Shown here in pieces: positions 1-6,902 of a stretch of 8,196 bases of DNA (position 1 is the first letter of the stretch; every line of letters begins with the position of its first letter). The notes below the pieces were generated by a model. The model made no database searches. It worked only from the letters and a program-made list of their open reading frames with translations, and was not told the DNA's origin. The stretch lies in NCBI GenBank assembly GCA_947259675.1, contig CAMYNE010000066.1, positions 1-8,196 on the forward strand, in the 5' to 3' direction. Position numbers and translations under genes: made by a program. This stretch comes from an uncultured Pirellulaceae bacterium. Lineage in GTDB: Bacteria; Planctomycetota; Planctomycetia; Pirellulales; Pirellulaceae.

Positions 1-874
1 GTGCACCGGAGCCACTAATCATCACGACGACAGGGAAGGGCCCTGCGCCTTTCGGCGATGTGAGAGTTCCGGCGAGGGTGACATTGTCTTTCTTGTTTTC
101 GATTTTGACGTCTTCCGAGTCGTAGTCGAACGGAGGTTGCGGCAATTGTGGTCGATTTTGCCCAACGATCCGTGTTGATTCCAGCGGAATGTTTTTTAAG
201 ACCAGATCAAACGAATTGCCACGCTGTGTCCATTTTCCAATGCACGTTTTTTGATCTTCACTTAAGGTCCCAATGAACTCAGCCGGCGCTACCGCAATTG
301 GCACGTTAATCGTGATTTGATCGCCTTCATGTTTCATTGTGCATTGAATATCGGACAGGTTCTCTGTAAAACTATCCAACTTCAAACTCACCTCGCCATC
401 ATTATCTTCGAAAACACGAAACTGAAAATCAAACACCTGAGGACCGGCTGTCATTTTTCCGGTCCATGTTTGCGTGTGCTTCAGTTCTGGAATTTTGTCA
501 ACTTTTTTGATTGTTAAGGGAAACCTGGCAGCACCCTGTTCAAAGGTTCCGATCGCCTCGTTTTTCTCCGCATTTAATGAACCGGAATATTTTAGGCCAA
601 GGCCCTTGATCGCGAATGCGAGTTCTTTGTCGCTGTAAGTAACCGAGCTGAAAGGAATCTCCTGCGCGCCTTGGTCGAGACTGATCATTTTGCCAGAGTA
701 GCTCTGGTCGTCGTTCTCGTTTAAACGTATTTCCAATCGGAGTTTGGCGACTTTGACGTCCAATGTTCCGAACCAGATTTCTTCCGGCTTGGCTGTCGAT
801 TCCTGTGCGAACAACGGTCCCGAATGAATGATTACCGCGGCAATGAATACGTATGTAAAAGTCTTCCGAAACAT
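1..874 (-). CDS. Secreted alpha/beta-hydrolase, N-terminal part (gene runs off left edge)
   Basis: The frame opens at an ATG (874-872) preceded by a GGAAG ribosome-binding motif and stays open to base 1, giving 291 residues with no stop, so the C-terminal catalytic part is outside the window. Residues 1-24 form a Sec signal peptide: a short basic start, a hydrophobic core and a likely cut after LFA-Q. Residues about 33-125 and 136-232 look like two copies of one beta-rich domain; each has an aromatic-x-G start, a central stretch with a Gln, an F/Y-x-G-x-L turn and a G-x-(W/F)-x-Q strand. From about 255 the hydrolase fold begins (VKIENKKDNVTLAGTL), with the strand PVVVMISGSGA at 281-291, the oxyanion-hole G-S-G region seen in secreted S9/dienelactone-hydrolase-like enzymes. 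The nucleophile Ser, Asp and His are not visible. Substrate is unknown; an esterase or peptidase acting outside the cytoplasm is inferred. Confidence 0.8.
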   Translation of the reverse strand, partial: MFRKTFTYVFIAAVIIHSGPLFAQESTAKPEEIWFGTLDVKVAKLRLEIRLNENDDQSYSGKMISLDQGAQEIPFSSVTYSDKELAFAIKGLGLKYSGSLNAEKNEAIGTFEQGAARFPLTIKKVDKIPELKHTQTWTGKMTAGPQVFDFQFRVFEDNDGEVSLKLDSFTENLSDIQCTMKHEGDQITINVPIAVAPAEFIGTLSEDQKTCIGKWTQRGNSFDLVLKNIPLESTRIVGQNRPQLPQPPFDYDSEDVKIENKKDNVTLAGTLTSPKGAGPFPVVVMISGSGA

Positions 875-1128
875 GTTGGCTTCCGAGAATAAAGGTCTTT
901 GTGAAATATTTTTGAATTACGCCTAATCGTAACCGATTTCGGTGAAGTTTGTTTCAATCCAAGTCATTTTTGGTCGACTCCTGGTCGTAATCTTAATCTT
1001 AGCACTGCCTGTAGCCGCAACCAACGAGGTTACTTCAGATTTCAATATTCCTTGTTCGCCATTCGATATTCCGATTTGACTGACTCGAAAACGAACAATG
1101 AATTTCGAAGGCAGAACTTGCTAAAGCG
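875..1128. other. Intergenic gap with a possible small or remnant reading frame
   Basis: This gap lies between the end of the TerC gene and the start of the hydrolase gene, both on the minus strand. No strong terminator is visible. On the minus strand one frame is open from 1120 to a TAG at 923-925 (66 codons). It has no ATG near its beginning: possible starts are a TTG at 1045 (40 aa) and an ATG at 967 (14 aa, MTWIETNFTEIGYD), the latter with an AGGAG at 978-982, ten bases upstream. Two overlapping 5-bp hairpins sit at the end of this frame: AATCG/CGATT (925-938) and ACCGA/TCGGT (932-943). They are mutually exclusive, so a leader-peptide or operator role for the hydrolase gene is conceivable, but the stems are short. 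A degraded gene end is equally possible. Confidence 0.3.
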
Positions 1129-2280
1129 TTAGACCGGTTGAGGTAACTGACTTTCGGTTTTTTTGCGCAGCCTGAGATTCATCACTTCGACGATGACCGC
1201 AAAGAACATCGCAAAGTAAATATAGCCCTTGTCAACGTGTGCTCCGACACCTTCAGCGACGAGCATCACGCCGATCAGAATCAAAAAGCTGAGCGCCAAC
1301 ATTTTCAACGTTGGATGGGCGCTGACGAACTTACTTACCGTTTCTGCAAAAACCAACATGATCACCACGGCGATGACGATTGCCACCACCATCACCCATA
1401 GCTCGTCTACCATCCCAACGGCTGTAATCACCGAGTCCAACGAGAACACGACATCGAGCAGGGCGATCTGGACCAGGGCACTGGCGAACGACGTTTTTCC
1501 AGCCGGAATATCCTTGAGCTCATCTCGCTCGGCCTGAAGTTGCTGTTTTTTCTTCGCGTATCTTTCGCGTTTGGCCTCTAGTTTAACAATTGTTTGCTCC
1601 AACTCCGACAGGTCTTGTCTGGCTTGCTGAAGCTGGCTCTCGTCCATTTCACGCCAGCTCGACTCCTTGAGGTTCGCCTTCTCAATACTGCCGTTTTCTG
1701 CAGTTGCGACTTCTTCACTAATCCGTCGTTGAGTTTCTTGCTCGATCGACAAGCGTTGTTCGGTATCGGCAATCTTCGCATCGCGTTCTTCGATAAGTTT
1801 CGCCAAGGCTTCGTCTTTTTCTCGAACTTCACGAGCACTTAGTCGCCCGGAGCCATGGCCAAACTCATCGTGAATTTCGTGAACGCTTTTGCCGACCAGA
1901 AAAAGTCCGCCCACAAACAGGATAATATCTTTCCAGGAAACACCGTTGGCCTCAATAAAGTAATCATCACGAATGTGCGCGACTTGCTCGCCGCCGTATT
2001 CAAGTAACTCTTTTGGCACTCCCATCGAAGCGACCCACGATTCAGGAATGCCGAGACTGACCAGATTGAAGATGGGTTCCGTCAAATTGTGAACGATGTA
2101 ACTCAAAACGAAAAGCAGCATCAGACGTGTCGCCAACGCTAACAGCAGACCAAGTCTTCGCGCGAGGGGTTGTTCGTCCAGGGGCAGCCTGTTTGAGACA
2201 ATTGTGATAAACACAATGTTGTCGATCCCAAGCACAATCTCCATTGCTGTCAGGGCAAGGAGTGCAATCAACCATTCCAT
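1129..2280 (-). CDS. TerC-family integral membrane protein with a coiled-coil insert
   Basis: A 383-residue membrane protein of the TerC/YgdQ/YkoY family, whose studied members export metal ions such as manganese or act in tellurite resistance. The N-terminus carries the family signature EIVLGIDNIVF (about 14-24). Hydrophobic segments are at about 2-27, 43-63, 118-132, 266-289, 296-315, 325-345 and 353-369. Membrane acidic residues typical of the family are visible: E14, D20, D276 and D282 (in LLDVVFSLDSV), E313, E343 and E365. Family members of this type are usually about 230-260 residues; the extra length is a highly charged, probably coiled-coil segment at about 147-258, between the third and fourth hydrophobic segments. 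I chose the ATG at 2280 because AAAGGTG lies eight bases upstream; a GTG at 2289 is in frame but abuts the AGG directly. Stop is TAA. The ion transported cannot be told from sequence. Confidence 0.9.
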   Translation of the reverse strand: MEWLIALLALTAMEIVLGIDNIVFITIVSNRLPLDEQPLARRLGLLLALATRLMLLFVLSYIVHNLTEPIFNLVSLGIPESWVASMGVPKELLEYGGEQVAHIRDDYFIEANGVSWKDIILFVGGLFLVGKSVHEIHDEFGHGSGRLSAREVREKDEALAKLIEERDAKIADTEQRLSIEQETQRRISEEVATAENGSIEKANLKESSWREMDESQLQQARQDLSELEQTIVKLEAKRERYAKKKQQLQAERDELKDIPAGKTSFASALVQIALLDVVFSLDSVITAVGMVDELWVMVVAIVIAVVIMLVFAETVSKFVSAHPTLKMLALSFLILIGVMLVAEGVGAHVDKGYIYFAMFFAVIVEVMNLRLRKKTESQLPQPV

Positions 2281-2315
2281 TGCACACACCTTTGTTGAAT
2301 CATTGGCTCATTACG

Positions 2316-2358
2316 AAATCATCCGACGATATTTGAACACAAAATGATAGGATGATTT
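2316..2358. repeat. Spaced 9-bp inverted repeat upstream of the TerC gene
   Basis: AAATCATCC at 2316-2324 is the perfect reverse complement of GGATGATTT at 2350-2358, with 25 bases between. It lies 36-78 bases upstream of the TerC start, so it could be a hairpin in the leader transcript or a two-site operator. Two shorter inverted repeats lie further upstream: ACCTC/GAGGT (2374-2390) and TGTGA-GG-TCACA (2383-2394). The conserved core expected of the yybP-ykoY manganese riboswitch, which often precedes TerC homologues, was not seen. Function is inferred from position only. Confidence 0.45.
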
Positions 2359-2417
2359 AGATTTGGTTGCTACACCTCGATATGTGAGGTCACAATTCGC
2401 ACAGGAGCCTAAGCGAC

Positions 2418-2478
2418 TGAAGGATCTCACGCGAATTGCGAGAGATCCTTCACCTCGCTCCACTCGGTTCAGGATGAC
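2418..2478. repeat. REP-like palindromic intergenic repeat
   Basis: TGAAGGATCTC (2418-2428) and GAGATCCTTCA (2442-2452) form a perfect 11-bp inverted repeat. The pairing resumes inside it as CGC/GCG (2430-2432 with 2438-2440) around a five-base loop, leaving one A-A mismatch. The right arm continues to 2478 as a sequence that on the minus strand begins GTCATCCTGA and ends with GAAGGATCTC. That string closely resembles a dispersed 'CATCCTGA...GAAGGATCT' repeat I recall from several unrelated bacterial genomes. It sits in the 223-bp gap after the large secreted protein gene and before the TerC gene. It has no U-tract, so it is not a typical intrinsic terminator, although the RNA hairpin could stabilise or end the upstream transcript. 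Confidence 0.65.
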
Positions 2479-2503
2479 TTAGCTATTTTCCGGACCTGTC
2501 AGG

Positions 2504-4180
2504 TTACTTATCGGGTTTGTTGGGTGTCGGTGTTTTGTTTGGCTTCGGCGAATCCTTTTTGGACTCTTCCGTCTTCGCTCCGACGCCGAACATGTTGGAA
2601 AATCCTTTTAGTACATCAAACGAGGGCAGTTTGATTTGCGATTCGGCAGCTTGCCGTTCGATGTCCAAGTGGCCATGAACGGCGAATTGTGTCTGCGTTT
2701 TGGTTACCTCGACTTGCGCGCCCCGAAACCACGCAAGCAGTGGAGCCTCGTAATCGGCTGGCAATTCCGGATTCGCAAATGAAGGCCATGCGTTGGACGC
2801 CCACAGTTTTCGACCAGAACGGAGCTCATAAAGTTGATATTCTCCGCCCAGCGAACAAACGAGATTGACGTTCAATAATTGCTCGGCAACCACCAGAGCG
2901 ATTTCGGGTGAAATTCCAAATTGCTGGGTCAGCATATTCAACAAACGCGTGTTTGCGATCGATGTCTCCCAGCTACGGCGATAATTCACCGAGTTCGCCC
3001 ATCCCTGCAAACGCGAAGTTCCCAAGTCGCCAATCAAAAGACGAATTTGAGCCGGTCTTTCACTGGGAACCACAGCCAGCGAAGGCTTGAGAGCTTCCAA
3101 CCGGTTGCGATCAAAAGCGACCACCGAAAAATCGCCCCACTGCAATCGCCACAGGCCCAAAATCCTCGAGTACGTGTAACCCAACTGATCGGGTTCGCCA
3201 CCCAATGCAGGCAGCCAATCCAAAAAGCCCGCATTGGGCCACGAACCAAGATAAGCGGGTGCCTCACGCAACGTTTGGATCAGCTGCATCGTTGATGTCG
3301 GGCGCAAATCGACCGACGGATCCATCTGATCTTGAACTGCAGCAAACAAATGATGATTCGATGGCTCACGCACGACGCCGCCGGAGCGCGTTAAACTCGC
3401 CTGCAGTGAGATAATATCTTCCGGTGAACTGGCAATCTGATGCTGCAGGGTTGGCCCGAGCATTCCCATCAGCCATCCGTATTTGTCCTCGCCAAAAGGA
3501 GCAACCCGGGCATCAAAAATAACCCGTTCGACATTTTCTTTCGTGTCATGCTCAAATCGTTTGATCCCGATGATCATCGGATCAAGACTGTTAATATTTT
3601 GGGCGAAAAATTTCGCCCGTTCTGTAAACCAGTCATATTCGTCGTGCGAAACCAAAGTGACGATCATGTCGGCAATCGGTGTAAAGAAACCTCGACGCCC
3701 ACGAATCGAATCCGACCAGATCCGTTTGTCGGCACCAAAACTACTATTGTCAGGTCGTTGTCCAAATCCCTCCGGAATGAAACCGTTTTGAACCAGAACA
3801 TTTAGATCGTCAAAGTCGAGCCCCTCATGGCTGGCCGCTAATCGAGCCGCCTCCAGCAGTTGCATATCACTGATAACACGATTTCTTCGGCGGAGCTCGA
3901 TTTGATAATGGGGACTTAATAGCTGCTGAAAGAATTTCGTGGACAAATAAACGAAAACCGTGTCTTCACGTGCCAGTGGCATCTGCGTTCGTGCGTACCG
4001 GAACTCCTCGCTGTCGGCCAAGGCCCCATCGCCTTCCGATGCATCCACGAATCGCCGTGCCAGGGTCAGGGAAGTCGCCACCAAATGGTTGTTTTCGTGA
4101 ACGACGTAAAACGAGCGATAGCGATTATCAGGCGTGGATAGAAACTGAATTTTGTGGCCACAATAATCAATCTCGCTCAA
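2504..4180 (-). CDS. Unrecognised large secreted protein, C-terminal part (downstream of amber codon)
   Basis: This 558-codon stretch is in the same frame as the ORF just upstream, separated only by a TAG (4217-4219) and 12 sense codons, so it is best read as the C-terminal half (residues about 388-957) of one protein. As a free ORF it could start only at a TTG (4180), which lacks a clear ribosome-binding site; the first ATG comes some 66 codons later, inside conserved-looking sequence. It has no signal peptide or membrane segment of its own. Visible features are a stretch ending in ATSLTLARRFVDASEG followed by EEFRYARTQMPLA and DTVFVYLS, a layout that loosely resembles DUF3352-like proteins, and a Lys/Pro/Thr-rich low-complexity tail (last ~25 residues). 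No catalytic motif is recognised. The rest resembles uncharacterised large secreted planctomycete proteins, an impression only. If the amber codon is not read through, this part is probably not made. Confidence 0.7.
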   Translation of the reverse strand: MSEIDYCGHKIQFLSTPDNRYRSFYVVHENNHLVATSLTLARRFVDASEGDGALADSEEFRYARTQMPLAREDTVFVYLSTKFFQQLLSPHYQIELRRRNRVISDMQLLEAARLAASHEGLDFDDLNVLVQNGFIPEGFGQRPDNSSFGADKRIWSDSIRGRRGFFTPIADMIVTLVSHDEYDWFTERAKFFAQNINSLDPMIIGIKRFEHDTKENVERVIFDARVAPFGEDKYGWLMGMLGPTLQHQIASSPEDIISLQASLTRSGGVVREPSNHHLFAAVQDQMDPSVDLRPTSTMQLIQTLREAPAYLGSWPNAGFLDWLPALGGEPDQLGYTYSRILGLWRLQWGDFSVVAFDRNRLEALKPSLAVVPSERPAQIRLLIGDLGTSRLQGWANSVNYRRSWETSIANTRLLNMLTQQFGISPEIALVVAEQLLNVNLVCSLGGEYQLYELRSGRKLWASNAWPSFANPELPADYEAPLLAWFRGAQVEVTKTQTQFAVHGHLDIERQAAESQIKLPSFDVLKGFSNMFGVGAKTEESKKDSPKPNKTPTPNKPDK

Positions 4181-4216
4181 TTTCGCAGTTTGTTCTTTTT
4201 GTGAATCGACAAAATT

Positions 4217-4219
4217 CTA
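4217..4219 (-). other. In-frame amber (TAG) codon splitting a 957-codon gene
   Basis: On the minus strand the frame reads AAC AAA CGA TAG AAT TTT GTC and then stays open to a TAA at 2504-2506. From ATG 5377 to that TAA there are 957 codons with this single interruption and no frame change. One base change (for example CAG to TAG) would explain it. The sirtuin gene (TAG at 6338-6340) and the 152-aa gene (TAG at 6376-6378) use TAG as a normal terminator, which argues against general reassignment of TAG. The whole gene is therefore probably a recent pseudogene or carries a sequence error; programmed readthrough is a less likely alternative. Confidence 0.8.
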
Positions 4220-5377
4220 TCGTTTGTTAAGCAGGTTCCTGGTGAGTGCACTGGTGTTCTTGGCGCGAAGCATGACACCTATCGTGGCGCCTTCCTCGAT
4301 ATAGGAATCCATCCCGATCAGAGCAACATCTTCGATTAACCTGCCACCAAACAGCTCATCGAATTCCGTCGATTGGATTGCTAGTTGATTGAGAAATTTG
4401 TTGTTAAATTTGGGCTTGTACCCGCGCAGTTTAATCATCCGGCCCAGGTCGCCACCGAATTCCTCCATCAGTCGTTGCAACCACAACTGGTTTTGCCAAG
4501 TTCCGAATCGCAAGTAAAAGCATTCCTCTGGGACCGATTTGACAATCTCTTCAACATCCACCTGGGCCGGCAAATTTTCGACGACAACCGGAGTCCATCC
4601 GATGTCTGGAGGAAGCAGCTGGTTGGCAATCGCATTGTCGGCAAAACCTGACATGGCTCGCTCGATAGATTCATTGCGAAGCTTTTCCACGTCAAATAAG
4701 AGCTCAAACGTTTGTGCCAACTGATCCCGTTTTTTTCGTGGTCGGCGCGGCGCTTCGAATCCCAGCCGCTTGCGTAACATCGACGTCAGGTAGGTTTCAA
4801 CGACGCCTGGGTAGTCGCCGCCTTCCATCTGCTTTCCAGCCATCGTCTCGAATTCGCGCCACCACAACCTCATGAATCGGTTGAGTCGATTCGGCTTGGT
4901 CGAATCTACGTTGACGTTTTGAAATGTCGTTCCAGTCCCATCGAGCCGCAGCTCAAGTGGTTGATTTCCCTTAAACAAAAACAGAATCGTGTGTTGATCA
5001 TCCGGAACATTCGAACCACTGCCGGTCACCGTCCTGATAAACTCTTTGATTGGCGACTGGGTTTGAACCGGATACAGAATTCGATTGTTCTTTTCGGTCA
5101 ACAACGTGGCTCCGGTTCTAAGAATCATTTCATCGCCTTGCCGCATCCGAAACGTGACGCGTCCAATCCCAAACGGTATTCCCGCATAAGCATCGGCGCG
5201 GATGACTAGCGGCGGTTGGTTTATTGAGAAGTCCGGGGGAATTCGATTTGCTGAATCCTGCGTCGCGACGGTTTTGGCCGGTGGACGATTTTCCGAATAC
5301 TGCGCGAATCCTGTTGCTACAGGGAGGCTGAAAAAGAAAGTCGCCAGCGAGACGGTGTTTATAAAAAATCGGATCAT
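4217..5377 (-). CDS. Unrecognised large secreted protein, N-terminal part (ends at in-frame TAG)
   Basis: A 386-residue ORF starting at ATG 5377. Residues 1-26 make a clear Sec signal peptide with a Phe/Leu-rich core and a likely cut at GFA-Q, so the product is exported. After a Pro/Gln/Asn-rich linker (about 27-57), residues 57-155 look beta-rich. A basic helical region follows (160-245, including RRPRKKRDQ at 211-219), then VPEECFYLRFGTWQNQLWL (282-300) and a mixed region up to residue 386. No enzyme motif is recognised. The reading frame does not end in a natural-looking C-terminus: the sequence breaks inside what appears to be a continuing domain and resumes directly after the TAG in the same frame. 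If translation ends here the product is about 40% of the full protein. A TAGGAAC motif lies about 16 bases upstream of the ATG, rather far for a ribosome-binding site. Confidence 0.75.
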   Translation of the reverse strand: MIRFFINTVSLATFFFSLPVATGFAQYSENRPPAKTVATQDSANRIPPDFSINQPPLVIRADAYAGIPFGIGRVTFRMRQGDEMILRTGATLLTEKNNRILYPVQTQSPIKEFIRTVTGSGSNVPDDQHTILFLFKGNQPLELRLDGTGTTFQNVNVDSTKPNRLNRFMRLWWREFETMAGKQMEGGDYPGVVETYLTSMLRKRLGFEAPRRPRKKRDQLAQTFELLFDVEKLRNESIERAMSGFADNAIANQLLPPDIGWTPVVVENLPAQVDVEEIVKSVPEECFYLRFGTWQNQLWLQRLMEEFGGDLGRMIKLRGYKPKFNNKFLNQLAIQSTEFDELFGGRLIEDVALIGMDSYIEEGATIGVMLRAKNTSALTRNLLNKR

Positions 5378-5448
5378 TTTTGCTTTAGTTCTGTTCCTAA
5401 TTGGCGGAGGCGGCTAAACAGCCTAACATGCAAGCTCCCAGTTTGTTG

Positions 5449-5476
5449 ATTCTCCAGTTATCATCGCCAAAGTCAA
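5449..5476 (-). promoter_or_regulatory. Possible sigma70-like promoter for the interrupted secreted protein gene
   Basis: On the minus strand TTGACT (5476-5471; 5 of 6 to TTGACA) is followed after 16 bases by GAGAAT (5454-5449; 4 of 6 to TATAAT). It would start transcription about 65 bases before ATG 5377. It lies in the 135-bp gap shared with the divergent sirtuin gene, for which no convincing promoter was found. A small GGCT/AGCC inverted repeat (5412-5423) sits in the leader. Confidence 0.3.
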
Positions 5477-5512
5477 AGGCGGCAATCAAACTGCCAGCGA
5501 ATTGACCTAATA

Positions 5513-6340
5513 ATGACTACGAATTCTATTGAACTTGCTGCTGAGGCGATTCGAAATGCCGATGCAATCTTGATCGGTGCCGGAGCCGGAATGGGGGTTG
5601 ATTCCGGATTGCCAGACTTTCGTGGCGACGAAGGTTTTTGGAAAGCCTATCCACCGTTCAAGAGATTAGGACTCTCATTCTATGATTTGGCTGATCCGAT
5701 CTGGTTTCATCGCAATCCGAAACAAGCTTGGGGATTCTACGGCCATCGGATGAATCTTTACCGAGCGACCGAACCGCATCGCGGGTTTTCGATTCTCAAT
5801 AACTTGGTTCAAAACCATCAACGAAACTATTTTGTGTTCACCAGCAACGTAGACGGACATTTTCACGCTAGCGGTTTTGACGAGGAATGCGTCATTGAAT
5901 GCCATGGCGCAATCAGCTTTCTCCAATGCGCCAAACCTTGTTGCTACGCGATCTGGCCGGCAGACGAAGTTGAGGTCGTGGTCGATGAAGGCACATTTCT
6001 CGCAGAAGATCCACTGCCAACATGCATCAAATGTGGCGGTATTGCCCGCCCAAATATTTTGATGTTCGGCGACGGAAGTTGGTTGCCCAATCGAACGCAG
6101 AATCAAAGCCGTCGCTACTCGCAGTGGCACAGCAACCTGACGAATGCATCAAGGCTTGTGGGAATCGAAATGGGAGCTGGCACTGCGGTCCCTACTGTTC
6201 GACGAGAGCTTGACCGACAGACGCGTAGAACAGGCTGCACTCTGATTCGAATCAATCCTCGTGACAGCCAAACCCGCGATGGCATTTCGATTGGGTTAGC
6301 CGCAAAGGAAGCATTAGAGAAAATCGCCCAAGCGATCTAG
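5513..6340 (+). CDS. SIR2/sirtuin-family NAD-dependent protein, divergent
   Basis: A 275-residue cytoplasmic protein with the sirtuin layout. The NAD-binding GAGAG (22-26) is followed by SGLPDFRG (31-38) and TSNVDGHFHASG (110-121), which match the family motifs GAGxS, GIPDFR and TQNxDxLHxxAG. The general-base histidine is H131 in CHG, and a probable zinc site is formed by C139, C143 or C144, and the C171-x2-C174 pair. RPNILMFGDGSW (179-190) replaces the usual RPxVVxFGE, and EMGAGTAVPTVRR (219-231) replaces the usual GTSLxVxP, so the NAD and acyl pocket differs from standard deacetylases. Family members remove acyl groups from lysines or transfer ADP-ribose; which applies here is unknown. Start is ATG 5513, close before the NAD motif, though no good ribosome-binding site precedes it. 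It ends convergently, 35 bases from the next gene's stop, with no visible terminator between. It stands alone as a unit. Confidence 0.85.
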   Translation: MTTNSIELAAEAIRNADAILIGAGAGMGVDSGLPDFRGDEGFWKAYPPFKRLGLSFYDLADPIWFHRNPKQAWGFYGHRMNLYRATEPHRGFSILNNLVQNHQRNYFVFTSNVDGHFHASGFDEECVIECHGAISFLQCAKPCCYAIWPADEVEVVVDEGTFLAEDPLPTCIKCGGIARPNILMFGDGSWLPNRTQNQSRRYSQWHSNLTNASRLVGIEMGAGTAVPTVRRELDRQTRRTGCTLIRINPRDSQTRDGISIGLAAKEALEKIAQAI

Positions 6341-6375
6341 TGCATATCGGTTTCGACACACGCAAGTTTAACGCC

Positions 6376-6834
6376 CTAACCCGTCACCGGATCAGAAACC
6401 TCAATCAACGAAACATGAATTGACCAATCATCAACCTGGAAATCACTAATCTGTGCTTTGCCGATATTTTCTTCCGCGTCGACAACAATTTCTTCTCCCA
6501 TGACGGGAACAAAAATATAGTCAAGTCCATCGGTGTCCACGCGCAAAAGCTGACCAAAATGGGGGTGGCTCATTTCCAGAATGCTTGCGTAACGAACTTG
6601 AAAATTTGCTAACGAGGCAAGCTGGTTGTAGAAAACCAAATCGAATTCCTCGACCGCCTCGTCGAATTCACTCGGCGGGCTCTCGAAGAACCAGTACTTT
6701 TGACGTACGCCCAAGACCAGCGATTGATCCAGTTCATACCAGCCAGGCGTCCAAATCGCCGTCATTTCACTCTCGCGTTGGCTGACCGGTACATCGCTCT
6801 CGTGTTCGCTGTTGATTTCGTTATCGTTCGTCAT
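6376..6834 (-). CDS. Unrecognised acidic 152-aa protein
   Basis: I do not recognise this family. Starting at ATG 6834 it encodes 152 residues: a polar, acidic N-terminal 24 residues that look disordered, then a compact domain rich in aromatic and acidic residues (TPGWYELDQSLVLGVRQKYWFF at about 29-50 in pieces; a cluster of Glu/Asp at 56-65; VDTDGLDYIFVPVMGEEIVVD at about 99-119 in pieces). There is no signal peptide, membrane segment or cysteine. The frame extends upstream to a TTG at 6906 that overlaps the stop of the preceding phosphatase gene, but that extension looks unlike protein, so ATG 6834 is preferred although its ribosome-binding site is weak. It lies 68 bases after the HAD gene on the same strand and is probably co-transcribed. 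Stop is TAG. Confidence 0.6.
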   Translation of the reverse strand: MTNDNEINSEHESDVPVSQRESEMTAIWTPGWYELDQSLVLGVRQKYWFFESPPSEFDEAVEEFDLVFYNQLASLANFQVRYASILEMSHPHFGQLLRVDTDGLDYIFVPVMGEEIVVDAEENIGKAQISDFQVDDWSIHVSLIEVSDPVTG

Positions 6835-6902
6835 TGTTTGCGCCCAAATAGCCCCTGATCGGCACCGCCAATCATAAAGTGCATTGTCCGATTTGGCAAT
6901 TT

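Noticed and set aside
2281..2289. GTG start at 2289 for the TerC protein
   Set aside because: The ribosome-binding AGG directly abuts this GTG, whereas it is eight bases from ATG 2280, which also gives the usual family N-terminus.
2281..2503. yybP-ykoY manganese riboswitch ahead of the TerC gene
   Set aside because: Expected for some TerC relatives, but the conserved GGGGAG-type core and paired loops are not present in the minus-strand leader.
3440..3805. 121-codon plus-strand open frame inside the large secreted protein gene
   Set aside because: It is a shadow of the minus-strand frame, which is continuous and protein-like over the entire stretch.
4217..4219. General reassignment of TAG to an amino acid (e.g. 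pyrrolysine)
   Set aside because: Two nearby intact genes end at TAG at sensible C-termini, so a local nonsense mutation, error or readthrough is more likely.
5675..6130. 151-codon open frame on the minus strand antisense to the sirtuin gene
   Set aside because: The plus-strand frame has clear sirtuin motifs throughout; the antisense product has no recognisable motif or start signal.
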